From positions 571,333 through 635,332 of the forward strand of contig NZ_KB903813.1 of the NCBI RefSeq assembly GCF_000379825.1: a DNA stretch of 64,000 bases, read 5' to 3'. Numbering within the stretch: the first letter of the stretch is position 1; every line of letters begins with the position of its first letter. The translations under genes and the position numbers were made by a program. The notes under the pieces were generated by a model that ran no database searches, was not told the origin of the DNA, and saw only the letters and a program-made list of their open reading frames with translations. Below are positions 1 to 8,461 of the stretch, one piece after another. Origin of the DNA: Longispora albida DSM 44784. Lineage in GTDB: Bacteria; Actinomycetota; Actinomycetes; Mycobacteriales; Micromonosporaceae.

Positions 1-141
1 GTTGAGCAGGGTGGTCTTGCCGGCCCCGTTCGGGCCGATCAGGCCGACCACGCCGCCGGTGTCGTGGCGGAGGGTCACGCCGTCGACGGCGACCACGCCG
101 CCGAACCGGACGGTCACCTGGCTCAGTTCCAGCGTGGTCAT
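1..141 (-). CDS. livG: Branched-chain amino acid ABC transporter ATP-binding protein (N-terminal fragment)
   Basis: Only the first 47 codons lie in the window; the gene runs off the left edge. The visible residues start MTTLELSQVTV and include an intact Walker A motif, GPNGAGKTT, around residues 37-45, which identifies an ABC ATPase. Its ATG overlaps the livM stop (ATGA at 138-141), so it is the third gene of a translationally coupled livH-livM-livG operon. By family knowledge it energises uptake of leucine, isoleucine, valine or a related amide from the cytoplasmic face. LivG and LivF cannot be told apart from this fragment; LivG usually follows LivM directly. Confidence 0.85.
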   Translation of the reverse strand, partial: MTTLELSQVTVRFGGVVAVDGVTLRHDTGGVVGLIGPNGAGKTTLLN

Positions 142-1133
142 GCCCGCGCTCCTCTCAGCCGCCGCCACAGCGAACCGGCGCCGCCGGCCAGCCCGCTGGG
201 CAGGAACAACACCACCAGCACCAGGCACAGCCCGTACACGGCGATCTCGAACTTGCCGTGCGCGTTGGGCAGAATCTCCGGAATGTAGAGCTTGGACATC
301 TCGGAGAGGGTCAGCACGCAGAGCGCGCCCAGCGGCGGGCCCCACACGGTCCGCAGGCCGCCGACCGTCGCCATGACCAGCAGCATCACCGAGTCGAGGA
401 TGCTGAACATGCCCGGGTTCACCGCGACCTGCCAGTGCGCGTGCAGGGCGCCGGCCAGCGCCGCCAGGCCCCCGGCCAGGCTGAAGGCCGAGCGGCGCAG
501 CGCGGAGATCGAGATGCCGCTGGACGCCGTGCCGATCGGGCTGTCGCCGAGCGCGGTCAGCACCCGGCCCACGTCGGAGCGCAGCACCGAGTCGACCAGC
601 ACCACGGCCACGAACAGCACACCGGCCAGGATGTAGAACATCTGGAGGTGGTCGGTGATCCCGAACAGCGGCTTGAGCCCGGTCAGGCCGCCGTTGGCCC
701 CGGTGAACTCCAGCTGGTTCACCAGGAAGCCGATGGCCAGGCCGAAGGCCAGCGTCGCCAGGGCCAGGTAGTGCCCCTGCGTGCGGAAGATGAACAGGCC
801 GACCAGCCAGGCGACCCCGGCGCCTGCCGCCACGCCAGCGACGACGGCCACCAGGACAGGCACGTGGAACTTCAGGGAGAGCAGTGCCGAGGTGTACGCC
901 CCAATGCCGTAGAACGCCGCCTGCCCCATCGAGATCTGCCCGGCCCGGCCGGTCAGCGGCACGAGCCCGAGGCCCGCCAGCGCGCCGAGGATCACCAGGT
1001 TCGCGACGGCCATCGTGTAGAACGGCAGGCGGGTGAAGACGGCAGGCACGAGCAGCAGCGCGGTGACGAACAGCGCGTACCCGAGCAGCCGCTTGGCACC
1101 GGGCCTGGCCAGCAGCGAGGTCAGCCCGGTCAT
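138..1133 (-). CDS. livM: Branched-chain amino acid ABC transporter permease LivM
   Basis: The product is 331 residues, usual for LivM, with about eight to ten hydrophobic segments starting near residue 16 (LLGYALFVTALLLVPAVF). Central GRAGQISMGQAAFYGIGAY and FRTQGHYLALATLAFG segments are typical of this permease family. I chose the ATG at 1131-1133 because it overlaps the livH stop (ATGA) and is followed at once by the first membrane segment; the open frame runs further upstream but that part is antisense-like arginine-rich sequence. It would pair with LivH to form the membrane channel. Substrate specificity cannot be read from sequence. Confidence 0.92.
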   Translation of the reverse strand: MTGLTSLLARPGAKRLLGYALFVTALLLVPAVFTRLPFYTMAVANLVILGALAGLGLVPLTGRAGQISMGQAAFYGIGAYTSALLSLKFHVPVLVAVVAGVAAGAGVAWLVGLFIFRTQGHYLALATLAFGLAIGFLVNQLEFTGANGGLTGLKPLFGITDHLQMFYILAGVLFVAVVLVDSVLRSDVGRVLTALGDSPIGTASSGISISALRRSAFSLAGGLAALAGALHAHWQVAVNPGMFSILDSVMLLVMATVGGLRTVWGPPLGALCVLTLSEMSKLYIPEILPNAHGKFEIAVYGLCLVLVVLFLPSGLAGGAGSLWRRLRGARA

Positions 1134-2035
1134 ACCTTCACCACCGAGGCGCGGCGCAGCAGGCCGGTCGGCCGGAACAGCAGCACCGCGAGCAGCAGGC
1201 CGAAGCCGATCGTGTCCTTGTACTCCGTGCCCGCGTACCCGATCACGAAGGTCTCGACCAGCCCGAAGGCCAGCCCGCCCGCGATCGCGCCTGCCGGGGA
1301 GTCGAGCCCGCCGAGTACCGCCGCCGCGAAGCCCTTCAGGCCCAGCGCGATGCCGACCGTGGTGTCCGGCTGGTTGAGCGGGGCGAGCACCGTGCCGCCC
1401 AGCGCGCCCAGCCCGGCGGCGAGACCGAACGCGAGCAGCGCCATCCGCTGGGGGGAGATGCCCATCAGGCGGCTCGTCTCGGGGTCCATCGCGGTGGCGC
1501 GCATCCCGGTACCGAGCGTGGTCCTGGTCAGGAACTGCCACATGGCGACGACGGCCACCCCGGTGATCGCCGCGCACCACAGGTACTGCGTGTCGACCGG
1601 GACACCGAGGATGTCGACCGAGCGCTCCTCCAGGCTCTGCCCGCTGAACCGGGGCGCGACGTACGGGTCGGTGCCGAACGCGAGGGTGGCCAGGCCCTGG
1701 ATCGTGATCGAGGCGCCGATGGTCAGGATGATCAGCCGGTCGTGGCCAGCCTTGCGGGCGGGCGCGATGACCAGGAGATAGACCAGGATGCCGATCAGGG
1801 TGGTGATCGCGAGGGCCAGCAGTGCCGCTGGGAAGAGCCCGAGCTGGCTGCCAGCGGGGTCCGCGAACTTGCCGGCCAGCAATGCGAACAAGATACCGCC
1901 GAGCATCACGAAATCACCCTGGGCGAAATTAATCACTCCAGTCACTTGGAAAACAAGTGCGATACCCAGTCCGACCAGTGCGTACGTCGTTCCGGTTGCG
2001 AGCCCGACGAAGACGATATTTACTAGTTGCTCCAT
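1130..2035 (-). CDS. livH: Branched-chain amino acid ABC transporter permease LivH
   Basis: The product is 301 residues beginning MEQLVNIVFVGLATG, a start that matches the LivH family, and continues into GVINFAQGDFVMLGG, a hallmark of LivH. It carries about eight membrane segments and ends with LLFRPTGLLRR, also typical. It is the first visible gene of the operon; no periplasmic binding protein gene lies immediately upstream, since the next gene (at 2336) is divergent. The upstream GGCGGGAAC may be a weak ribosome site. The open frame extends 27 codons further upstream, without a better start. Confidence 0.92.
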   Translation of the reverse strand: MEQLVNIVFVGLATGTTYALVGLGIALVFQVTGVINFAQGDFVMLGGILFALLAGKFADPAGSQLGLFPAALLALAITTLIGILVYLLVIAPARKAGHDRLIILTIGASITIQGLATLAFGTDPYVAPRFSGQSLEERSVDILGVPVDTQYLWCAAITGVAVVAMWQFLTRTTLGTGMRATAMDPETSRLMGISPQRMALLAFGLAAGLGALGGTVLAPLNQPDTTVGIALGLKGFAAAVLGGLDSPAGAIAGGLAFGLVETFVIGYAGTEYKDTIGFGLLLAVLLFRPTGLLRRASVVKV

Positions 2036-2335
2036 GTTGTTCCCGCCGGGAGAAAGATCACCTAGAACCCGGTCATCTTGTCGCCACGGCTGGACGTGCG
2101 TCAAGGTAACGCCCAAAGGGTGTCATCTTCCTGGGCGCATGATTACGTACCGGAGTTATTCGGTCACTTTGCGTCATGAATTGGGCCAATGATGGCCAGG
2201 AATGGATGCACAGCCCGTCAAAGTGGACCGTAGGGCTCTTTCTCTTTGCCGCAGGCCGTGATGGAATCTCGGGGGCTCGGCAAACGGGTGGGAAGAAGTC
2301 GAGTACGCCGAGCGCGCGTCGGGAGGACGTCTGTT
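2036..2335. other. Divergent intergenic region between livH and the conservon kinase gene
   Basis: This 300-bp gap holds the promoters of both divergent operons. It is less GC-rich than its surroundings, for example around 2140-2200. I see no clear palindromic operator and no convincing -35/-10 pair. The only firm signal is GGGAGG at 2321-2326, the ribosome site of the rightward gene. Confidence 0.5.
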
Positions 2336-5300
2336 GTGAGCATGCCGACCACCAAGGGGGCGGTCCCTGGGGCCACCCGCCGTGGCCGTTTTCCCCGGCT
2401 CCGTGATTTCCGGGTCCGCTCCAAGCTCGGCCTGATCCTCGCTGTGCCGATCACCGCCATCGTCACGTTGTCTGCCGTCAACCTGGTCGACGCCGGCCAG
2501 CGCGCTGACGCGGCGGACGACGTGCGAAGCCTGGCCGTCCTGAGTACCCAGGCCTCCGGTGTCGTACACGCGCTCCAGAACGAGCGCACGGCCGCTGTGA
2601 ACCTGCTGACGCAGACCAGCGACGACAAGCCGTTCAATGGCCGCAAGACCAGTACGACCGGCGCGATCGCCGAGTACAAGGTGCAGCGCGACTCGATCGG
2701 CAAGACCACCACGGTCATCGGGAACCGGCTGAAGACCATCGACCTGGAGATCGCCAAGCTGGAGGCGCTCCGGCAGGCCGTCGCCAAGGGCACCACCGGC
2801 GATCAGGGCATCTCCATCGGTGACGCGATGTTCCGGTACGACCTGTTCATCGACAGCCTGATCGACCTGCGGAACGCGGTGTGGCAGGCCTCGGAGGAGT
2901 CAGCGGTCACCGACGAGGTCCGCGCGTCGGCCGCGTTCTCCCGCGCGAAGGAGTTCGCGGCGCAGGAGCAGACCATCGTCCTCGGCTCGCTGTACCCCGG
3001 GCCAGGCAAGGTCACCGGCCAGGCCTCCCCGGCCCAGTTCCGCGCCTACCAGGTGTCGACGTCCGGCCAGCAGGAGGCGCTGCGCGAGTTCTACGCCGCA
3101 GCCAGCCCCGGCCAGCGCGCCGCCGTCGAGCGGATCGTGCGCGGCCAGGAGGTCCAGGAGGTCGCGGCGCTCGAGAGCAAGCTCGACGAGACGCTGGCTG
3201 GCAAGGACATCCCGATCATCCCCGCCGTGTGGGTCAAGTCGACCACCGGCAAGCTGGAGAAGATGCGGGAGGCGGAGAAGCTGCTCGACGAGTCGGCAGC
3301 CGCGGCCGCGACCACCACGGTGAACACCGTGCGCCGCCAGGTGATCACCGAGGCCTCCATCGTGCTGGCCACGCTGCTGCTCGCCGTCGTGCTGGCCCTG
3401 GTCGTCGCCCGCTCGATGGTCCGCTCGCTGCGCCAGCTCCGTGAGGCAGCCATCGGCGTGGCCTACGAGGGCCTGCCCAAGGCCGTCGCCAGGCTCCGTG
3501 ACCCGGAGGTGGCCGGCGAGGCCAACCCGGAGACCATCGCCGCCCAGCTCGACGACCCGCTGCCCGTGCGCGGCCGTGACGAGTTCGGCCAGGTGGCCCA
3601 GGCGTTCAACGTGGTCCACCGCGAGGCCGTCCGCGTCGCGGCGGAACAGGCAGTGCTCCGCGCCAACGTCGCGACGATGTTCGTCAACCTGGCCCGCAGG
3701 TCCCAGATCCTGGTCGACCGGCTCATCGGCCACCTCGACCGGCTGGAGAAGGGCGAGGAGGACCCGGACCGGCTGGCAGCGCTCTTCCAGCTCGACCACC
3801 TGGCCACCCGAATGCGCCGCAACGACGAGAACCTGCTCGTTCTCGCCGGTGCCGACTCGACGCGTATCCAGCGCGACCCGGCCCCGCTGGGCGACGTGCT
3901 CCGTGCCGCGCAGTCCGAGGTCGAGCACTACACCCGGATCGAGTTCGGCGTCATCGAGCGCGATATCGAGGTCGCGCCGCACGCGGTCAACGACCTCGTG
4001 CACCTGATCGCCGAGCTGTTCGACAACGCGACGGCCTTCTCCCCGCCGGACACCGCCGTCGTGGTCGACGCGCGCCGGGTCGGCGAGCGTGCCGTCCTCC
4101 AGGTCGAGGACCGGGGCATCGGCATCTCCGCCGAGCAGATCGCCGCGCTCAACGAGCGGCTGGCCTCGCCGCCGATGGTGGACGTCGCCGTCTCCCGGAT
4201 GATGGGCCTCGTCGTGGTCGCCCGCCTGGCGCACCGGCACACGATCCGGGTCGAGCTGACCCCGGCCCGTGAACGGGGCATCGTGGCCCAGGTGACCCTG
4301 CCGGCCGAGGTGCTGGCCGGTGCGATGCCGCGCCAGAACACCCGCAACACCCCGGCGGCCCTCGCAGTACCCGCCGCGCCGCTGGCCCTGGACACCGCTC
4401 CGGCCCGCAACACCGGCTCGCTGTTCGCGCAGAACCCGGCACCAGCTCCCGGTACGCCGGGTGTCGGCGGGATCGCCGCCGCGCTGGGGGGCCGGACGGA
4501 CCAGCAGCAGAACGGTGCGGGTACGGGCTTCGCGGCCTTCGGCCAGCCCCCGGCTGCCGCCGCGCCTGCCAGTGCTGCCCGTCCCGTCCCGAGCTGGCAC
4601 GACCTGACCGGAGCCGACCAGCCCCCGGCCGAGGCCGAGGCCCCGGCGGCACAGGCTCCCGAGGTACCGGAGACCCCGGTCAACCCCATGACCCGGGAAC
4701 TGCCGGTCCGCAGGCCCGGCGCGACCGTGGACTCCTCCGGGCAGTTCCCGATGGTCCCGGCGCCCGCGAACCAGCAGGCCCAGCAGCCGCCGCGCGACAT
4801 CGTGGACGCGGAGATCGTGGAGGAGCCGGTCCAGGCGACCACCGTGATCCCGCGTCAGCTCACGGCTTCCCCCGAGGCTGTACCGGTACCGCCGGCCGCA
4901 GCCCCGGAGCCCCAGCCGGAGCCGGAACCGGTCCAGCCGGCTCCCGAGCCCCCGGCCGAACAGCCGACCCTGCTCGGCCTGCTCGCGCCGCCCGGGCCGA
5001 ACGCCCCAGTGCCGAACGCGGCAGTGTCGCCGTTCGCCCCGCCGGCCCCGCCCGGAGGCAACCGGCCGGACGTGACCTTCGAGATGCCGGTGGTGTCTCG
5101 GCAGGAGGCAGCAGCCGAGGCCGAGGCCGCCGAGCCGGTGTCCGCCGAGCACACCCAGGCGATCCCGGTGATCCAGCCGGCCGCCCAGGTGGCCGAGGTA
5201 GCTGCAGAAACCGCCGTCACCCCGGAACCGCAGGCAACTACGGCTGTGGAGCCGGAGGCAGCCGGGCAGCCGGTGGAGGCCGCGCAGCAGGTACCAGAGA

Positions 5301-5932
5301 AAACTCCGGAGACGGCGCCGGCGGCCGACGCACTCACCTCGGAATTCCGCATCATCAAGGTGGAAGCCGCAGAGGAGCCCGAGGAACTTCTGATCTTCCG
5401 CGAGATGGAGTCGGCGTGGTTCACTTCGGCGGGACACGTCCCGGAGTTGCACTCCGAGCCGGAACCGTGGTCGTTCGGCGAGGAGCCCGTCGCGGCCACC
5501 GGGCCGGACACCGCACCTGACCCAGCCCCAGCACAGGAGGCGCCCGTGACGGCAGAGCCCGTCCAGCCGGCCCCGGCCACCCCGGCCAGGGTCAGCCCGG
5601 CACCACCGCCTGCGGCTACCGCGCCCGCCCAGCGCTGGCAGACCGCCGCCGACGGCGGCTGGGCCGCGGCGAGCGCCGCCTCGGCACCGGCGGCCGGTGG
5701 CACCACCGGCACCGGCCTGCCGAAGCGCGTCCCGATGGCCCAGCTCGTGCCGGGCGGGGTCTCGACGGGCACCACATCGATGGAGAAGCGGAACCCAGAG
5801 GCGGTCCGCGGCCTGCTGTCCGCGTACACCCGGGGTGTCCAGCGCGGCCGGAAGCGGCAGCCGGGTGAGCCCGAGCAGCCGGAAACGACCACTCAGAACA
5901 GCAAGAACGGCCCAGGCAAGGAGAAGGCATGA
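2336..5932 (+). CDS. cvnA: Conservon sensor histidine kinase with NIT-type sensor domain (CvnA-like)
   Basis: The product is a 1198-residue membrane kinase. Residues 31-51 and about 340-361 are membrane segments flanking an extracellular nitrate/nitrite-sensing-like helical domain. A HAMP-like linker and a phospho-acceptor-like helix with [13 protein letters not shown] follow. The GHKL ATPase has N-box [12 protein letters not shown] and G1 box VEDRGIGIS. The last 500 residues are proline/alanine/glutamate-rich and end in a conserved tail ([25 protein letters not shown]). I chose GTG 2336 because GGGAGG lies nine bases upstream; ATG 2342 and TTG 2246 are alternatives. It heads a four-gene conservon and overlaps the Roadblock gene by ATGA. 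Streptomyces conservons control development and secondary metabolism; the ligand here is unknown. Confidence 0.92.
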   Translation: MSMPTTKGAVPGATRRGRFPRLRDFRVRSKLGLILAVPITAIVTLSAVNLVDAGQRADAADDVRSLAVLSTQASGVVHALQNERTAAVNLLTQTSDDKPFNGRKTSTTGAIAEYKVQRDSIGKTTTVIGNRLKTIDLEIAKLEALRQAVAKGTTGDQGISIGDAMFRYDLFIDSLIDLRNAVWQASEESAVTDEVRASAAFSRAKEFAAQEQTIVLGSLYPGPGKVTGQASPAQFRAYQVSTSGQQEALREFYAAASPGQRAAVERIVRGQEVQEVAALESKLDETLAGKDIPIIPAVWVKSTTGKLEKMREAEKLLDESAAAAATTTVNTVRRQVITEASIVLATLLLAVVLALVVARSMVRSLRQLREAAIGVAYEGLPKAVARLRDPEVAGEANPETIAAQLDDPLPVRGRDEFGQVAQAFNVVHREAVRVAAEQAVLRANVATMFVNLARRSQILVDRLIGHLDRLEKGEEDPDRLAALFQLDHLATRMRRNDENLLVLAGADSTRIQRDPAPLGDVLRAAQSEVEHYTRIEFGVIERDIEVAPHAVNDLVHLIAELFDNATAFSPPDTAVVVDARRVGERAVLQVEDRGIGISAEQIAALNERLASPPMVDVAVSRMMGLVVVARLAHRHTIRVELTPARERGIVAQVTLPAEVLAGAMPRQNTRNTPAALAVPAAPLALDTAPARNTGSLFAQNPAPAPGTPGVGGIAAALGGRTDQQQNGAGTGFAAFGQPPAAAAPASAARPVPSWHDLTGADQPPAEAEAPAAQAPEVPETPVNPMTRELPVRRPGATVDSSGQFPMVPAPANQQAQQPPRDIVDAEIVEEPVQATTVIPRQLTASPEAVPVPPAAAPEPQPEPEPVQPAPEPPAEQPTLLGLLAPPGPNAPVPNAAVSPFAPPAPPGGNRPDVTFEMPVVSRQEAAAEAEAAEPVSAEHTQAIPVIQPAAQVAEVAAETAVTPEPQATTAVEPEAAGQPVEAAQQVPEKTPETAPAADALTSEFRIIKVEAAEEPEELLIFREMESAWFTSAGHVPELHSEPEPWSFGEEPVAATGPDTAPDPAPAQEAPVTAEPVQPAPATPARVSPAPPPAATAPAQRWQTAADGGWAAASAASAPAAGGTTGTGLPKRVPMAQLVPGGVSTGTTSMEKRNPEAVRGLLSAYTRGVQRGRKRQPGEPEQPETTTQNSKNGPGKEKA

Positions 5933-6336
5933 CCGCCCAGATGGGGATTCAGGATCTCAGTTGGCTCCTGGCGAGCTTCGCCGACCGGGTGCCCGGAGTC
6001 GTGCACGCCGTGGCGGTGTCAGCGGACGGCCTGCTCCTCGCCGCCTCGCGGGACCTGCCGCGTGACCGGGCCGACCAGCTCGCCGCGATCGCATCCGGCC
6101 TGGTCAGCCTCACGCAGGGCGCTGCCAGGTGCTTCGAGGGCGGCGCCGTCCTGCAGACCGTGGTAGAGATGGACAGTGGTTTCCTGTTCCTGATGTCGAT
6201 TTCGGACGGTTCCTCGTTCGCGGCGCTCGCCGCGCGGTCGTGCGACGTCGGCCAGGTGGGATATGAGATGGCACTGCTGGTGGACCGGGTCGGCGAGGCG
6301 CTCACGCCCGCTCCCCGCCCGGCTGCGGTGAAGTAA
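5929..6336 (+). CDS. cvnB: Roadblock/LC7 domain protein of the conservon (CvnB-like)
   Basis: The product is 135 residues, a single Roadblock/LC7 (MglB-like) domain. Typical segments are [38 protein letters not shown] and [17 protein letters not shown]. The ATG overlaps the kinase stop codon, so the two are translationally coupled. In this family the protein dimerises and, like MglB, is thought to act on or recruit the neighbouring small GTPase. A paralogue is encoded at 8078-8461. Confidence 0.93.
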   Translation: MTAQMGIQDLSWLLASFADRVPGVVHAVAVSADGLLLAASRDLPRDRADQLAAIASGLVSLTQGAARCFEGGAVLQTVVEMDSGFLFLMSISDGSSFAALAARSCDVGQVGYEMALLVDRVGEALTPAPRPAAVK

Positions 6337-6375
6337 CACAGAGATTCCGACGAGTCGGGGGAGTGAGGCAGCAGC

Positions 6376-6738
6376 ATGGTTGAGCGTGAAGAGCCGACCG
6401 GGGCGCTGGTCCGGCCGTACGCGGTCACCCGTGGACGCACCCGGCCTCGGCTGGAGATAGCACTGGAAGCGCTGGTCGAGACGACCGACCGGGGCCGGCG
6501 GGAAGGGCTGGTGTTCGGCAGCGAGCAGCAGAACATCGCCGGGCTGTGTGCGAGCGGGCTCCAGTCCCTGGCGGAGATCTCCGCCCGGATGGCCCTGCCG
6601 CTGGGTGTGACCCGGGTGCTGGTCGCGGATATGGCCACGGATGGTTTGGTCGCAGTGCACGCGCCGTCCCCTATGGACAGTGGCGCTGTCGGCACGGATT
6701 TGCTGGAGCGAGTGTTGAGTGGACTTCGGAGGCTCTGA
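6376..6738 (+). CDS. cvnC: DUF742 protein of the conservon (CvnC-like)
   Basis: The product is 120 residues with the DUF742 pattern: LVRPYAVTRGRTRP near the N-terminus, a middle segment with SEQQNIAGLC, and a winged-helix-like second half containing SLAEISARMALPLGVTRVLVADM. It ends with the usual LLERVLSGLRRL. It lies 39 bases after the Roadblock gene and one base before the GTPase start. The fold resembles a winged helix, but DNA binding has not been established for the family as far as I know. Confidence 0.92.
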   Translation: MVEREEPTGALVRPYAVTRGRTRPRLEIALEALVETTDRGRREGLVFGSEQQNIAGLCASGLQSLAEISARMALPLGVTRVLVADMATDGLVAVHAPSPMDSGAVGTDLLERVLSGLRRL

Positions 6739-6739
6739 C

Positions 6740-7324
6740 GTGACGTACGACGTGTCCGCTGCCCCTGGCAGAGTGACCTCGGCGAAGATCGTCATTGCCG
6801 GAGGTTTCGGCGTCGGGAAGACGACGCTGGTGGGATCGGTTTCGGAGATCACTCCGCTCACCACCGAGGCGATCATGACCTCGGCGAGTGTGGGCGTTGA
6901 CGATAACAAGGACGTGCCAGGCAAGGTCACCACGACCGTCGCCATGGACTTCGGCCGCATCACCATCGACAAGGACCTGATCCTGTACCTGTTCGGCACG
7001 CCGGGCCAGACCCGTTTCTGGTTCATGTGGGACGAGCTGGTCCGCGGCGCGATCGGCGCCGTGGTCCTGGTCGACACCCGCCGGCTGGCCGACTGCTTCG
7101 CGGCGATCGACTTCTTCGAGCACCGCCGCCTGCCATACCTGATCGCGGTCAACGCCTTCGACGGCGTGAACTTCCACGAGCTTCAGGACGTGCGCGAGGC
7201 CCTGGCGATCTCGGAGGACATCCCGGTGATCCAGACGGATGCCCGCAGCCGCGAGGCGACGAAGCAGACCCTGATCACCCTGGTCGAATACGTCCTCTCC
7301 ATGCGGAAGGTGCCGACCCGCTGA
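6740..7324 (+). CDS. cvnD: Ras-like small GTPase of the conservon (CvnD-like)
   Basis: The product is 194 residues. The P-loop GGFGVGKTT is at residues 21-29, a GTPGQ segment corresponds to switch II, and NAFDG replaces the usual NKxD base-recognition motif, as is common in the CvnD/MglA-like family. I chose GTG 6740 because GGAGG at 6728-6732 is seven bases upstream, while the ATG at 6719 lies inside the previous gene. The gene ends in an unusual way: its last codons and TGA stop (from 7311) lie inside the left side of a palindromic repeat, so the final VPTR residues may be repeat-encoded. Confidence 0.93.
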   Translation: MTYDVSAAPGRVTSAKIVIAGGFGVGKTTLVGSVSEITPLTTEAIMTSASVGVDDNKDVPGKVTTTVAMDFGRITIDKDLILYLFGTPGQTRFWFMWDELVRGAIGAVVLVDTRRLADCFAAIDFFEHRRLPYLIAVNAFDGVNFHELQDVREALAISEDIPVIQTDARSREATKQTLITLVEYVLSMRKVPTR

Positions 7325-7411
7325 GAGTGAATCTGGCAAGCGAAACGGCTCCCCACGTACAACACCGGTACGAGGGGAGCCGTTTCGCTTGCCAGATTCA
7401 CTCTCAGCGGG
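7317..7411. repeat. Palindromic repeat, copy 1: perfect 38-bp inverted repeat
   Basis: The arms at 7317-7354 and 7374-7411 are exact reverse complements over 38 bases, with a 19-base loop that itself holds a CGTAC/GTACG pair. The left arm starts CCCGCTGAGAGTGAATCTGG. Related elements lie at 29519-29561 and 31547-31643, with partly shared flanks (GTGCCGAC before; CCACCGCGC and TCAAGA after). The TGA of the upstream GTPase gene is inside the left arm. It could fold as a strong hairpin on either strand and may serve as a terminator. Confidence 0.9.
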
Positions 7412-7470
7412 CCACCGCGCCTTAGGTCAAGAGCAAGACCTTTTTGTTGTACCGGGGGATGAGCGCGGGT

Positions 7471-8031
7471 ATGAAGCTTCTGTTGTCGGATGAGTTGCAT
7501 CCGGAGGTTCTTGGGGCCGGGCTGGGGCGGGTGATCCTGCTGAACGGTACGTCGAGTTCGGGGAAGAGCACCCTGGCGGCGGCGTTGCAGGAGGAGCTCG
7601 ACGAGCCGTACTTCCATGTCGCCGTCGACCAGTTCCACCGGACGCGGGCCCGGAAGGACTGGACGGAGGAAGAGTTCCAGCCGGTGTTCCAGCGGACGGT
7701 GCTCGGCTTCCACCGGGTGGTGGCGGGGATGGCCTCGGCCGGGAACAACGTGGTCGCCGACCACATCCTCGGTGGTGAGGCGTGGCGGATGGCGGACTGC
7801 ATGGCGGTGCTCGACGGGTACGACGTGGTGGTCGTCGGGGTGCACTGCGCCCTGCCGGAGCTGGAGCGGCGCGAACGGGAACGGGGTAACCGGGGGATCG
7901 GCCGGGCCGCCTTCCAGTACCCGATCGTCCACACGGGAATGAAGTACGACGTCGAGGTGGACACGGGCGCGTACAGCCCTGAGGAATGTGCTCAGCAGGT
8001 CAAGGCGTACTTGACGGCCAGAAGCACCTGA
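7471..8031 (+). CDS. Chloramphenicol-phosphotransferase-like kinase (CPT family)
   Basis: The product is about 186 residues with an N-terminal P-loop, LLNGTSSSGKST, followed by DQFHRTRARKDW, WRMADCMAVLDGYDVVVVGV and LERRERERGNRGIGRA, which match the chloramphenicol 3-O-phosphotransferase-like family. These enzymes transfer phosphate from ATP to a small-molecule hydroxyl. Most family members away from chloramphenicol producers have unknown substrates, and I see no biosynthetic cluster here. Start choice is uncertain: ATG 7471 has GGGGGAT ten bases upstream; ATG 7459 and TTG 7444 are in frame. Resistance should not be assumed. Confidence 0.82.
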   Translation: MKLLLSDELHPEVLGAGLGRVILLNGTSSSGKSTLAAALQEELDEPYFHVAVDQFHRTRARKDWTEEEFQPVFQRTVLGFHRVVAGMASAGNNVVADHILGGEAWRMADCMAVLDGYDVVVVGVHCALPELERRERERGNRGIGRAAFQYPIVHTGMKYDVEVDTGAYSPEECAQQVKAYLTARST

Positions 8032-8077
8032 GGTTTTTCCAGCCCGGCACACAACTCGCGCCCACCCAACCCCAGCG

Positions 8078-8461
8078 CTACAGCATCGTTTCCAGGAGCG
8101 GGCGGACGCGGTCGACGAACTGGCCGACCTCGTAGCCGATGCGTTCGCGGTCGGCGGTGCTGACCGCGAGCAGGGTGAGGCCGACCCGGGGAGCGACCGG
8201 GGTCGCGACCACCACGCCCATCGCCATCTCCACGATCACCTGGTGCGGCGGGCCGAAGCCCATCACCTGCCCGGCGCCGTTGGCGATGCTCAGCAGGCCC
8301 GCGCCGATGCCGGCCAGCTGCTCGGCCCGGTCGGGTGGCAAGCCGGGGGAGACAGCGACCGGTACGCCCTCGACGGAGGCCAGGGCGGCGTGTGTCAGGC
8401 CAGGTGTGTCCGTGACCAGGGTGCCGAGGAGGCTACCCAGGCTGCTCGCATAGAAGTCCAC
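8078..8461 (-). CDS. Roadblock/LC7 domain protein (second copy)
   Basis: The product is 127 residues, a stand-alone Roadblock/LC7 domain (LPPDRAEQLAGIGAGLLSIAN; VIVEMAMGVVVATPVAP; ending VDRVRPLLETML). It is a clear paralogue of the conservon protein at 5929-6336. The GTG start at 8459-8461 directly abuts the stop codon (8462-8464) of the upstream IS110-like/tail gene, so the two are almost certainly co-translated. No DUF742 or GTPase gene accompanies it. This suggests that the Roadblock protein is a partner of the upstream protein, perhaps through the conservon-type tail. Confidence 0.9.
   Translation of the reverse strand: MDFYASSLGSLLGTLVTDTPGLTHAALASVEGVPVAVSPGLPPDRAEQLAGIGAGLLSIANGAGQVMGFGPPHQVIVEMAMGVVVATPVAPRVGLTLLAVSTADRERIGYEVGQFVDRVRPLLETML

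Noticed and set aside
1134-1580. N-terminal extension of livM
   Set aside because: It overlaps livH and encodes low-complexity Arg/Gly residues; the ATGA overlap and family alignment favour 1133.
2900-5452. 850-codon open frame on the minus strand opposite the conservon kinase gene
   Set aside because: It is the antisense of a GC-rich gene; the product is Arg/Gly/Leu-rich without motifs, and the plus-strand frame shows clear kinase domains.
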